A DNA stretch of 5,901 nt, from positions 1-5,901 of the forward strand of contig JALWNJ010000130.1 in assembly GCA_026995955.1 (NCBI GenBank), read 5' to 3'. Below the pieces are notes generated by a model, which was given only the letters and a program-made list of their open reading frames with translations, was not told where the DNA came from and did no database searches. The DNA is from Gammaproteobacteria bacterium (GTDB lineage Bacteria; Pseudomonadota; Gammaproteobacteria; J044). The position numbers were made by a program, and so were the translations under genes. Shown here one piece after another: positions 1-5,901 of this stretch; positions within the stretch are counted from its first letter, which is position 1; each line of letters begins with the position of its first letter.

Positions 1-134
1 TCCACGGCATGCTGGACGAAGGCGTGTACCTGGCCCCGTCCGCCTTCGAGGCGGGCTTCGTCTCCAGCGCCCACAGCGACGCCGACATCGAGGCCACCGT
101 GGCGGCGGCGCGCAAGGTGCTGGGCCGGCTCTGA
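1..134 (+). CDS. hemL: Glutamate-1-semialdehyde 2,1-aminomutase, C-terminal end (partial)
   Basis: This is the last 43 codons of a gene whose start lies before the window; it reads in the frame beginning at base 3 and stops with TGA at 132-134. The visible peptide contains [19 protein letters not shown] followed by a terminal helix ending in KVLGRL. This closely matches, from memory, the C-terminus of proteobacterial HemL. HemL is a cytoplasmic PLP enzyme that converts glutamate-1-semialdehyde to 5-aminolevulinate in the C5 route of tetrapyrrole synthesis. The PLP lysine and most of the fold are outside the window, so catalytic competence cannot be judged. The gene is convergent with lipA, with 10 bases between the two stop codons. 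Confidence 0.9.
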   Translation, partial: HGMLDEGVYLAPSAFEAGFVSSAHSDADIEATVAAARKVLGRL

Positions 135-141
135 GCCGGCC
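123..141. terminator. Perfect GC hairpin between convergent hemL and lipA (candidate bidirectional terminator)
   Basis: GGCCGGCT at 123-130 and AGCCGGCC at 134-141 are exact reverse complements separated by the three bases CTG, giving an 8-bp stem. The hemL stop codon lies in the loop and the first base of the right arm, and lipA ends 3 bases further on. There is no T-run on either side, so it is not a canonical intrinsic terminator. The right arm can alternatively pair with GGCCGGC at 153-159 inside the end of lipA. Its position between two convergent genes is the main reason to suspect a 3'-end role. Confidence 0.4.
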
Positions 142-144
142 GGG

Positions 145-1095
145 TCAGACCAGGCCGGCGGCCTGCTGGTCGGCGTGGTAGGAGGAGCGCACCAGCGGGC
201 CGCTGGCGACCTGTGAAAAGCCCAGTTCACGGGCGATTTCGGCCAGCTCGTCGAACTCGTCCGGATGTACGAAGCGCGCCACCGGATGATGGTGACGGGT
301 CGGCTGCAGGTACTGGCCCAGGGTCAGCATGTCGCAGTCGTGGGCGCGCAGGTCGCGCATCACTTCCACCACCTCGTCCAGCTCCTCGCCCAGTCCCAGC
401 ATCAGGCCGGACTTGGTCGGCACCCCGGGGTGTTCGGCCTTGAAGCGCTGCAGCAGGCGCAGCGACCAGGCGTAGTCGGCCCCGGGCCGGGCCTGGCGGT
501 AGAGCCGCGGCACGGTCTCCAGGTTGTGGTTGAAGACATCGGGCGGGGCCTGACGGAAGATCTCCAGCGCACGATCCATGCGGCCGCGGAAGTCCGGCAC
601 CAGCACCTCGATGCGGGTCTGCGGGCAGTGCCGGCGCACCGCCTCGATGCAGGCGACGAAGTGGCCCGCCCCGCCGTCGCGCAGGTCGTCGCGGTCGACC
701 GAGGTGATGACCACATAATTCAGCCCCAGTTCGGCGATGGTCTGCGCCAGGTTCTCCGGCTCGTCGGTATCCAGCGGCTCGGGGCGGCCATGCGCCACGT
801 CGCAGAACGGACAGCGCCGGGTGCAGATGTCGCCCATGATCATGAAGGTGGCGGTGCCGTGGCCGAAGCACTCGCCCAGATTGGGGCAGGTGGCCTCCTC
901 GCACACGGTGTGCAGCCGGCGCTGGCGCAGGATGCCCTTGATGCGGCTGACCTCGGGACCGGCCGGTACCCGGGCGCGGATCCACTCCGGCTTGCGCAGG
1001 GGGCGCTCGGTGGGTTCGATGCGTACCGGGATGCGGGCGACCTTGTCCGCTCCGCGCTGCTTGACGCCGGTCTGTGGGGTGCGTGGCTTGCTCAT
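145..1095 (-). CDS. lipA: Lipoyl synthase (radical SAM)
   Basis: A 316-residue protein, close to the 321 residues of E. coli LipA. It inserts two sulfur atoms at C6 and C8 of protein-bound octanoyl chains, making lipoyl cofactors for pyruvate and 2-oxoglutarate dehydrogenases and the glycine cleavage H protein. The LipA-specific auxiliary [4Fe-4S] cysteines are C65, C70 and C76. The radical SAM CX3CX2C motif is C91, C95 and C98 in [31 protein letters not shown] (131-146) and the C-terminal RSSYHAD (303-309) are family signatures; a serine of RSSY ligates the auxiliary cluster in known structures. The ATG at 1095 was chosen because it overlaps the lipB stop as ATGA and fits the family length. 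An in-frame start at 1179 would add 28 atypical residues inside lipB. There is no strong ribosome-binding site, so translation is probably coupled to lipB. It is the last gene of the unit. Confidence 0.97.
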   Translation of the reverse strand: MSKPRTPQTGVKQRGADKVARIPVRIEPTERPLRKPEWIRARVPAGPEVSRIKGILRQRRLHTVCEEATCPNLGECFGHGTATFMIMGDICTRRCPFCDVAHGRPEPLDTDEPENLAQTIAELGLNYVVITSVDRDDLRDGGAGHFVACIEAVRRHCPQTRIEVLVPDFRGRMDRALEIFRQAPPDVFNHNLETVPRLYRQARPGADYAWSLRLLQRFKAEHPGVPTKSGLMLGLGEELDEVVEVMRDLRAHDCDMLTLGQYLQPTRHHHPVARFVHPDEFDELAEIARELGFSQVASGPLVRSSYHADQQAAGLV

Positions 1096-1787
1096 GTCGT
1101 CGTCCGGGGCAGCGGCTCGATGGCCGGCAGGGTTTCGGGGCACCCAGTGTACCCCAGCTCGTCGCACAGATGGCCACACAGGGCGCGGCTGATTTCCTCC
1201 TGCGTGGCACGCACCCCCAGCCGCGCCAGGCTAGTGACCTCCAGGCCCGCGTGGCCGCAGGGATTGATGCGGGCAAAGGGCGACAGGTCCATGTCGTGGT
1301 TGAGGCTCAGCCCGTGGTAGCACCGCCCGCGACGCACGCGCAGCCCAAGCGCGGCGATCTTGCGCCCTGCCACATAGACCCCGGGCGCATCGGGCCGCGC
1401 CACGGCCTCGATGCCGTAGTCGGCCAGCAGGCGGATCACGCTGCGCTCCAGCGCGCTGACCAGGGCACGCACGCCAAGCCCCAGTCGGCGCAGGTCGAGC
1501 AGCGTGTAGAGCACGATCTGCCCCGGGCCGTGGTAGGTGACCTGGCCACCACGATCGACCTGCTGCACCGGGATCTCGCCCGGCGCCAGCAGGTGCTCCG
1601 GGCGGCCGTTGAGGCCGAGCGTGAACACCGGCTCGTGCTCCACCAGCCACAGCTCGTCGGCGCTCCCCTCGTCGCGCGCCTCGGTGTAGGCGCGCATGGC
1701 CTCGAACACCGGGCCGTAGGGCTGGCGGCCGAGCCGGCGCAGGCGCGGCGCCGGCGCTGCGCGGTCAGTAGCAGATCTTGTCTCCAC
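1092..1787 (-). CDS. lipB: Octanoyl-[ACP]:protein N-octanoyltransferase
   Basis: A 231-residue protein (E. coli LipB has 213) that transfers octanoate from acyl carrier protein to a lysine of lipoyl domains, the step before LipA. The signature [12 protein letters not shown] spans 79-90. The catalytic pair is visible as K143 in [15 protein letters not shown] and C177 in RINPCGH, matching the family lysine and the acyl-accepting cysteine. The start is GTG at 1785-1787, not ATG. It is supported by AAGGAG about 10 bases upstream and by alignment: residues 15-31 match the usual N-terminus, leaving a short extra leader. The last 23 bases of dat overlap the first 23 of lipB, and lipB overlaps lipA by 4 bases. 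The C-terminal tail ([17 protein letters not shown]) is not a conserved part of the family. Confidence 0.97.
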   Translation of the reverse strand: METRSATDRAAPAPRLRRLGRQPYGPVFEAMRAYTEARDEGSADELWLVEHEPVFTLGLNGRPEHLLAPGEIPVQQVDRGGQVTYHGPGQIVLYTLLDLRRLGLGVRALVSALERSVIRLLADYGIEAVARPDAPGVYVAGRKIAALGLRVRRGRCYHGLSLNHDMDLSPFARINPCGHAGLEVTSLARLGVRATQEEISRALCGHLCDELGYTGCPETLPAIEPLPRTTT

Positions 1788-2631
1788 GCCGCAGGCGCTC
1801 CTTGCAGCGCACGTAGAGCTCGCGCATGGTGTGCCAGACCGGACCGGGCACGCCCTCGCCCACCGGCTTGCCGTCGAGCCGCGTCACCGGCAGGATCTCC
1901 TTGGTGGACGAGGTCAGCCAGATCTCGTCGGCGTTGCGCAGGAACAGCTCGCGAATCGGCGCCTCGCGCACCGCCAGCCCGTGGAAGCGGGCCAGCTCCA
2001 GCACCAGCTCGCGGGTGATGCCGCCGAGCAGGCACTCGTCGGTGGGCGGGGTGATGATCTCGCCGCTCTTGACCACGAAGACATTGCTCGCCGCCCCCTC
2101 GGTGACCAGCCCGTCGCGGATCAGGATGGCCTCGGCGGCGCCAGCCTCGACGGCCTCCTGGCGCAGCAGCACATTGCCCAGCAGCGAGATCGACTTGATG
2201 TCGCAGCGATGCCAGCGGATGTCCTCGCGCACGATGGCGGCCACGCCCTGCTCGAGTACCGCCTCGTCCACCGGGTGCAGCGGATTGATCATCCCGAACA
2301 CGGTGGGCCGTGCCTCGGCCGGGAAGGCATGGTCACGCTGGGCCACGCCACGCGTGACCTGCAGGTACACCGAGGCATCGCCGTCGGCACCAAAGCGCTC
2401 GATCAGGCCGTCGACGATGGCCTGCCAGCCCTCGCGGTCGTGCGGTTCGGGGATGCGCGTCTCGTGCAGCGAGCGCTGCAACCGGTTGAGGTGGGCCTGC
2501 AGGCGGAAGGCATAGCCGCCATACACCGGGATCACCTCGTACACGCCGTCGCCGAACAGGAAGCCGCGGTCGAGAACCGACACACAGGCCGAGTCGCCGT
2601 CCAGCCACTGGCCGTTGAGGTACACCTGCAT
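1765..2631 (-). CDS. dat: D-amino acid aminotransferase (fold-type IV PLP enzyme)
   Basis: A 288-residue protein, close to the 283 of the Bacillus enzyme. It interconverts D-alanine plus 2-oxoglutarate with pyruvate plus D-glutamate in the cytoplasm. The PLP lysine is K146 in [15 protein letters not shown]178 in [10 protein letters not shown] corresponds to the glutamate that contacts the pyridine nitrogen. [14 protein letters not shown] (21-34) and GGITRELV (203-210) are family motifs. R99 and H101 in [11 protein letters not shown] match the arginine and histidine that bind the substrate carboxylate in Bacillus D-amino acid transaminase, favouring D-substrates over a branched-chain (IlvE) or aminodeoxychorismate lyase role. 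The ATG at 2631 was chosen because [13 protein letters not shown] is a normal N-terminus; a start at 2709 would add 26 unrelated residues inside dacA. It begins 4 bases after the dacA stop with only a weak ribosome-binding site, suggesting coupling. Confidence 0.9.
   Translation of the reverse strand: MQVYLNGQWLDGDSACVSVLDRGFLFGDGVYEVIPVYGGYAFRLQAHLNRLQRSLHETRIPEPHDREGWQAIVDGLIERFGADGDASVYLQVTRGVAQRDHAFPAEARPTVFGMINPLHPVDEAVLEQGVAAIVREDIRWHRCDIKSISLLGNVLLRQEAVEAGAAEAILIRDGLVTEGAASNVFVVKSGEIITPPTDECLLGGITRELVLELARFHGLAVREAPIRELFLRNADEIWLTSSTKEILPVTRLDGKPVGEGVPGPVWHTMRELYVRCKERLRRGDKICY
1798..1803 (-). promoter_or_regulatory. Shine-Dalgarno site that fixes the lipB GTG start
   Basis: Minus-strand AAGGAG lies inside the last codons of dat and 10 bases before the GTG at 1787. 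It is the strongest ribosome-binding sequence I found among the gene junctions in this unit. It supports the GTG over later in-frame starts, which would truncate the N-terminal strand before [12 protein letters not shown]. Confidence 0.6.
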
Positions 2632-2635
2632 GGCG

Positions 2636-3778
2636 CTACTCGAACCAGCGCAGCACGGTGTCGCGGACCTTTTCCCACAGCCCGCCCTCGGGCACCGCGG
2701 CCAGCGCATGCAGAGCGGCCTCGCGCTTGGGCTTGCCGTCCAGCGTCACCCTGAGCCGGCCCAGCTCGCGTCCCTTCTCCACCGGTGCCTCCACCGAGGG
2801 CTGCAGGTCCATGCCCGCCTTGAGATCGCCATAGCGACCGCGCGGCACGGTGACGAAGATGTCTTCGGCCGGACCCACGCCCACCTTGTCGCGGGCCCCG
2901 AACCAGACCCGCACCTCGGCCAGCTTCTGGCCCGCGCCATAGAGCTTGTGGGTCTCGAAGAAGCGGAAGCCGTAGTTGAGCAGGGCCTGGCTCTGTTGCG
3001 TGCGCGCCTTGTCGCTCTTGGTACCCAGCACCACGGCGATCAGGCGCATGCCGTCGCGTTGCGCGGAGCTGACCAGACAGTAGCCCGCCGACTCGGTGTG
3101 CCCCGTCTTGACGCCGTCGACACTCTTGTCGCGCCACAGCAGGCGATTGCGGTTGTACTGCGTAATGCCGTTCCAGGTGTACTTTTTCTCCTTGTACAGC
3201 GCGTAGCGCTCGGGGAAGTCGCGGATCAGGGCGCGCGCCAGGATGGCCAGGTCACGGGCCGTGGAATAGTGCTCGGGATCGGGCCAGCCGGTGCTGTTGG
3301 TGAAATGGGTGCCGGTCATGCCCAGCGCCTGGGCCTGGGCGTTCATCATGTCGACGAAGGCCTCCTCGGTCCCGGCGATGTATTCGGCCAGCGCCACCGT
3401 GGCATCGTTGCCGGACTGGATGATCATGCCCTTGAGCAGCTCGCGAAGGGGCACCTTTTTGCCTACCTCGACGAACATGCGCGAGCCCTTCATGCGCCAG
3501 GCCTTCTCGCTGATGGGCACTTCGTCGTCGAGGCCGATGTTGCCGCGCTTGAGCTCCTGATCGACCAGGTAGGCGGTCATCATCTTGGTGATGCTGGCCG
3601 GCTCGATGCGCTCGTCGGCATTCTTCTCCGCCAGCACCTCGCCACTGTCGAAGTCTATGAGGATGTAGCTGCGGGCATCGAGTTTCGGCGGTGGCGGCAC
3701 CACGGCCGGCGCGGCCTGCAGCACGGTGGCCAACAAAAAGAGGGTCAGGCTGACGAACAGGGATGCGGATCTGGACAT
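2636..3778 (-). CDS. dacA: D-alanyl-D-alanine carboxypeptidase, PBP5/6 family (peptidase S11)
   Basis: A 380-residue exported penicillin-binding protein (E. coli PBP5 precursor is 403) that removes the terminal D-alanine from peptidoglycan pentapeptides. Residues 1-23 form a signal peptide: MSRSAS, a hydrophobic core LFVSLTLFLLATVL, and a likely cut after QAA. A proline-rich stretch then leads to the domain start at ARSYILIDFDSGEVLA. All three active-site motifs are present: S62-I-T-K65 with the nucleophilic serine, S122-G-N124, and K224-T-G226 (KTGHTESAGYCL). Residues from about 280 to 360 form the beta-rich C-terminal PBP5 domain. The last 16 residues, GGLWEKVRDTVLRWFE, look like the amphipathic helix that anchors these enzymes to the outer face of the inner membrane. 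The ATG at 3778 has GAGGA 4 bases upstream. It is the first gene of the dacA-dat-lipB-lipA unit. dacC or dacD naming is equally possible. Confidence 0.96.
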   Translation of the reverse strand: MSRSASLFVSLTLFLLATVLQAAPAVVPPPPKLDARSYILIDFDSGEVLAEKNADERIEPASITKMMTAYLVDQELKRGNIGLDDEVPISEKAWRMKGSRMFVEVGKKVPLRELLKGMIIQSGNDATVALAEYIAGTEEAFVDMMNAQAQALGMTGTHFTNSTGWPDPEHYSTARDLAILARALIRDFPERYALYKEKKYTWNGITQYNRNRLLWRDKSVDGVKTGHTESAGYCLVSSAQRDGMRLIAVVLGTKSDKARTQQSQALLNYGFRFFETHKLYGAGQKLAEVRVWFGARDKVGVGPAEDIFVTVPRGRYGDLKAGMDLQPSVEAPVEKGRELGRLRVTLDGKPKREAALHALAAVPEGGLWEKVRDTVLRWFE

Positions 3779-3782
3779 GGGT

Positions 3783-3787
3783 TCCTC
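3783..3787 (-). promoter_or_regulatory. Ribosome-binding site of dacA
   Basis: Minus-strand GAGGA ends 4 bases before the dacA ATG, slightly closer than the usual spacing. It agrees with the signal-peptide start. Confidence 0.5.
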
Positions 3788-3800
3788 GTGAGGTCCGTTT

Positions 3801-3818
3801 CGGGGCGGTCGTGCCCCG
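3801..3818. other. GC hairpin in the dacA leader
   Basis: CGGGGC at 3801-3806 and GCCCCG at 3813-3818 are exact reverse complements around a 6-base loop, placed 22 bases before the dacA start. If the promoter at 3839-3867 is right, it forms in the 5' untranslated RNA. On the minus strand it is followed by GAAAC-type sequence and no T-run, so it is not an intrinsic terminator. Its function is unknown; it may be a chance GC inverted repeat. Confidence 0.3.
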
Positions 3819-3838
3819 CCATCTCGTGGCGTGGGCGA

Positions 3839-3867
3839 ATTCTACCCCGTTGACCCCGCGATTTCAT
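3839..3867 (-). promoter_or_regulatory. Candidate sigma-70 promoter of dacA-dat-lipB-lipA
   Basis: Minus-strand TAGAAT at 3844-3839 matches 5 of 6 bases of the -10 consensus TATAAT. ATGAAA at 3867-3862 matches 4 of 6 of TTGACA, with a 17-base spacer. Transcription would start near 3832, giving a leader of about 50 bases. It lies in the only intergenic gap upstream of dacA, where a promoter is expected. The -35 match is modest, so this is a prediction. Confidence 0.45.
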
Positions 3868-3872
3868 GAGCG

Positions 3873-3891
3873 TTCCCGTCATTGGCGGGAA
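3873..3891 (-). terminator. Weak inverted repeat downstream of feoC
   Basis: TTCCCG at 3873-3878 and CGGGAA at 3886-3891 pair around a 7-base loop, about 25 bases past the feoC stop. The 6-bp stem has no following T-run on the minus strand. It could slow or end feo transcription before the dacA promoter, but it could equally be an operator-like dyad or chance. Confidence 0.25.
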
Positions 3892-3915
3892 GCGTGAAAC
3901 CCGCTGCAATCCGGT

Positions 3916-4209
3916 TCAGTCGCTCCCTGCACCCGCGTCACGGTCGGGGCATACCGCCTGGGGCAGGAACTGCAGCGGACGGGCGCCATCGGCCTCCACC
4001 CACTCGTAGAGCTCGATGTCCTGCGGCGCGCAGCTGCTGCAGCCGGAACAGGTGGTGCCAGGCGGCAGACGCCGCACCCGACCCTTGCGCATCCAGTGCT
4101 CCAGCGCCCCGCGCAGGGCGCTCTCGTCCATGTCGAAGTGGATCGCCATGTCGCGCAGCGGGGCGCGGCCGCGCTGACGAAGGTAGTCGCGGATCTCGCG
4201 CAGGATCAT
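3916..4209 (-). CDS. feoC: FeoC-like winged-helix protein of the ferrous iron transporter
   Basis: A 97-residue protein. Residues 1-50 form a small winged-helix domain: helix MILREIRDYLRQRG, a second helix around APLRDMAIHFDMD, and a recognition helix ESALRGALEHWMRKGRV. A cysteine cluster C54-x2-C57-x2-C60 follows in the wing, then IELYEWVEADG, a layout common in FeoC-like proteins outside the enterobacteria. In FeoC proteins these cysteines can hold an iron-sulfur cluster, and the protein binds or stabilises FeoB. A fourth cysteine, C87, sits in a longer C-terminal tail not found in the 78-residue E. coli FeoC. The ATG at 4209 overlaps the feoB stop as ATGA; a start at 4257 would add 16 residues inside feoB. 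No clear ribosome-binding site is visible, so coupling to feoB is likely. Whether it regulates transcription, transport or FeoB stability cannot be told from the sequence. Confidence 0.85.
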   Translation of the reverse strand: MILREIRDYLRQRGRAPLRDMAIHFDMDESALRGALEHWMRKGRVRRLPPGTTCSGCSSCAPQDIELYEWVEADGARPLQFLPQAVCPDRDAGAGSD

Positions 4210-5901
4210 CCGACCGGCAGGGGCTGACCCGGTCCCGGCACCCGCCGCGAGAGCCATCGCATGGTGGCGAGAATGGCCAAAAACAGCAGCAGCAGGCCGC
4301 TGATCCAGGCCAGCGAGCTGCCGGGATGGCGGGCGAAGGTGGCGGCCTGGTAGAACACGGTGGCGCTGATCCAGGCCAGGGTGGTGCTCCAGGTGACCGC
4401 AAACAGCGTCCAGCGCGGCGTGGTCTCGCGCCAGATGGCCGAGGTGGCCGCCGCGCAGGGCGCATACAGCAGTACGAACAGCAGATAGGCAAAGGCCCCT
4501 GCCTTGCCGTCGAAGCGTTCGGCCATGGCGCCGAAGGTGGCGGTCTTGACCTCGTTCAGCTGCGCCGCCTCGTCAACACTCTCGACTTCCCGGATGACCC
4601 GCAGGCCGACGGGATCGGAGAGGTTGTGCCAGGTCTCGACCAGGTTGTCGCGGGTGGTTCGAAGGGCCTCGTCCCAGGCGGCGGCCAGGTCGAAGCCACC
4701 GGCCTCCTCTTCCTCGGCGAGGCCGGCGAGGTTGCTGTACATGGCGTCCAGCGCACCCACCACCACTTCCTTGGCCAGCAGGCCGGTGAACAGGCCCACC
4801 GTGGCCGGCCAGTTGTCCTCGGTGATGCCCATCGGCTCGAAGGCCGGCTGGATGCTGCGCCCCACCGCGCTCAGCACCGAACGGTCGCTGTCCTCGTTGC
4901 CGAAGCTGAAGTCGGTGCCCATGGAATTGAGGAAGTTGATGGCCACCACCATCACCACGATCACCTTGCCGGCATCGGTGACGAAGCCCTTGAGCCGCTC
5001 CCAGGTATGCAGCAGCACCCCCTTGAGGGTGGGGATGTGATAGGCCGGCAGCTCCATGATGAAGGGCGTGGCCTCGCCCTTGAGCAGGCTGTGCTTGAGC
5101 ACGAAGGCCGTAAGGATGGCAAAGGCGATGCCGATGAGGTACAGCGCCATCACCATGTTCTGCCCGCCATGCGGGAAGAAGGCAGCGGCGAACAGGGCAT
5201 ACACCGACAGCCGCGCGCCGCAGGACATGAACGGCGCCATCATCACGGTAAGGACGCGCTCGCGCGGGTTTTCCAGCGTGCGCGCCGCCATGATGGCCGG
5301 CACATTGCAGCCGAAGCCGACGATGAGCGGCACGAAGGCCTTGCCGGGCAGTCCCAGCCGGCGCATGAAGCGGTCCATCACGAAGGCCGCGCGCGACATG
5401 TAGCCCCAGCCCTCGAGGAAGGACAGGAACAGGTACAGAAAGCCGATGATGGGAATGAAGGTGGCCACCACCTGGATACCGGCACCGACACCGTCGGCCA
5501 GCAGCACGATGAGCCACTCCGGTGCGTGCAGCACCTCCAGCAGGCTGCGCGTGCCGTCGATGAAGATACTGCCCGCGAGGATGTCGAAGAAGTCGACGAA
5601 GGCACCGCCGATGTTGATGGTAAAGGTGAACAGCAGGTACATCACCAGCAGGAAGATGGGCACCCCCAGCCAGCGGTGCAGCACGATGGCGTCGATGCGA
5701 TCGGACAGGGTACGGCTGACATGGCCGCTGCGCCGCACCACCTCGCGGGCAATGCGCCGCGCCACGCCATAGCGAACATCGGCGATGAGGATGTCGATCT
5801 CCTCGCCCTCGGCGGCCTCGATGGCGCGGCGCCGCTCCAGCGCCAGCTTGGCCACCGCCTCGCCGGCATCGCGGCAGCACTCCGAGGCCCCCTCCAGCAC
5901 C
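4206..5901 (-). CDS. feoB: Ferrous iron transport protein B, C-terminal part (start outside window)
   Basis: The frame is open to the window edge and gives about 564 C-terminal residues of an inner-membrane Fe(II) transporter (E. coli FeoB is 773). The N-terminal GTPase domain with G1-G5 is outside; the first ~70 residues here are the end of the helical linker (IDILIADVRYGVARRIA). Membrane segments follow, starting near RWLGVPIFLLVMYLLF (fragment residues 77-92). Gate motifs with conserved cysteines are C198 in GFGCNVPAIMAARTLENPRE, C227 in PFMSCGARLSVYALFAAAFF, and C482 in LLYAPCAAATSAI. The core motif GLLAKEVVVGALDAMY spans 373-388. An acidic, helical soluble segment (about 392-465, with EEEE) sits before the last membrane helices. 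The C-terminus ends in SRRVPGPGQPLPVG and lacks the cysteine-rich tail of the E. coli protein. feoA is probably upstream, beyond the window. The GTG at 5898-5900 is an internal valine, not a start. Confidence 0.97.
   Translation of the reverse strand, partial: VLEGASECCRDAGEAVAKLALERRRAIEAAEGEEIDILIADVRYGVARRIAREVVRRSGHVSRTLSDRIDAIVLHRWLGVPIFLLVMYLLFTFTINIGGAFVDFFDILAGSIFIDGTRSLLEVLHAPEWLIVLLADGVGAGIQVVATFIPIIGFLYLFLSFLEGWGYMSRAAFVMDRFMRRLGLPGKAFVPLIVGFGCNVPAIMAARTLENPRERVLTVMMAPFMSCGARLSVYALFAAAFFPHGGQNMVMALYLIGIAFAILTAFVLKHSLLKGEATPFIMELPAYHIPTLKGVLLHTWERLKGFVTDAGKVIVVMVVAINFLNSMGTDFSFGNEDSDRSVLSAVGRSIQPAFEPMGITEDNWPATVGLFTGLLAKEVVVGALDAMYSNLAGLAEEEEAGGFDLAAAWDEALRTTRDNLVETWHNLSDPVGLRVIREVESVDEAAQLNEVKTATFGAMAERFDGKAGAFAYLLFVLLYAPCAAATSAIWRETTPRWTLFAVTWSTTLAWISATVFYQAATFARHPGSSLAWISGLLLLFLAILATMRWLSRRVPGPGQPLPVG

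Noticed and set aside
1096..1179. Upstream in-frame extension of lipA by 28 residues.
   Set aside because: It lies wholly inside lipB, does not resemble LipA, and the ATG at 1095 gives family length and a classic ATGA overlap.
227..1276. 349-codon minus-strand frame overlapping lipA in another frame.
   Set aside because: The peptide is arginine-, proline- and alanine-rich without motifs, and lipA in the true frame carries all cluster cysteines.
265..1320. 351-codon + strand open frame across lipA and the end of lipB.
   Set aside because: It is antisense to two clear genes, spans their junction, has no ribosome-binding support and reads as low-complexity A, H, G and R-rich sequence.
1074..2018. 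314-codon + strand open frame across lipB and dat.
   Set aside because: It is antisense to two well-supported genes and ends in arginine- and alanine-rich low-complexity sequence.
2632..2709. Upstream in-frame extension of dat by 26 residues.
   Set aside because: It lies inside the dacA C-terminal codons and precedes a normal fold-type IV N-terminus, [13 protein letters not shown].
2615..3853. 412-codon open frame on the + strand, longer than the dacA gene it lies opposite.
   Set aside because: Its peptide is rich in H, A, L, G and R with no recognisable domain, while the opposite strand encodes a full PBP5 with all active-site motifs. GC-rich codon bias commonly leaves the antisense frame open.
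4210..4257. Upstream in-frame extension of feoC by 16 residues.
   Set aside because: It is Ala/Gly-rich, lies inside feoB, and the winged-helix domain begins exactly at the ATG at 4209.
5898..5900. Possible GTG start making feoB a short protein without a GTPase domain.
   Set aside because: The frame stays open to the window edge and the first residues match the linker inside normal FeoB, so this is an internal valine of a longer gene.

Overview
This window is GC-rich (roughly two-thirds G+C by eye) and densely coding. Every gene belongs to a recognisable housekeeping family. The organism looks like a high-GC gammaproteobacterium. The reasons are the dacA-dat-lipB-lipA order, close resemblance of the lipoate and PBP5-type proteins to the enterobacterial ones, and a FeoB with a small FeoC partner. 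A purple-sulfur or Ectothiorhodospira-like lineage is possible, but that is a guess from gene order.

Layout: the first 134 bases on the + strand are the 3' end of hemL (glutamate-1-semialdehyde aminomutase). Everything else is on the minus strand, so the rest reads from right to left. At the far right is the 3' three-quarters of feoB, a ferrous iron transporter whose GTPase domain lies outside the window. feoC overlaps its stop codon by 4 bases. A 137-base gap (3779-3915) follows, the only sizeable non-coding stretch. It holds a plausible sigma-70-type promoter for dacA, a GC hairpin in the dacA leader, and a weaker inverted repeat downstream of feoC. Then come dacA (D-alanyl-D-alanine carboxypeptidase), dat (D-amino acid aminotransferase), lipB (octanoyltransferase) and lipA (lipoyl synthase). 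dacA and dat are 4 bases apart, dat and lipB overlap by 23, and lipB and lipA overlap by 4. These four are almost certainly one transcription unit. It ends convergently against hemL, with a small perfect hairpin in the 10-base gap.

How they work together: LipB moves an octanoyl group from acyl carrier protein onto lipoyl-dependent enzyme domains, and LipA inserts two sulfurs to make lipoate. DacA trims the terminal D-alanine from peptidoglycan stem peptides in the periplasm. Dat interconverts D-alanine and D-glutamate in the cytoplasm, so it could use recovered D-alanine. FeoB imports Fe(II), and FeoC is its small winged-helix accessory. HemL makes 5-aminolevulinate for heme. Iron uptake, heme synthesis and the iron-sulfur enzyme LipA being neighbours is suggestive but may be coincidence.

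I found no mobile element, CRISPR array, RNA gene or novel system. The most notable points are the missing DUF493 (ybeD-type) gene between dat and lipB, the D-specific active-site signature of Dat, and the small hairpins in the two intergenic regions.
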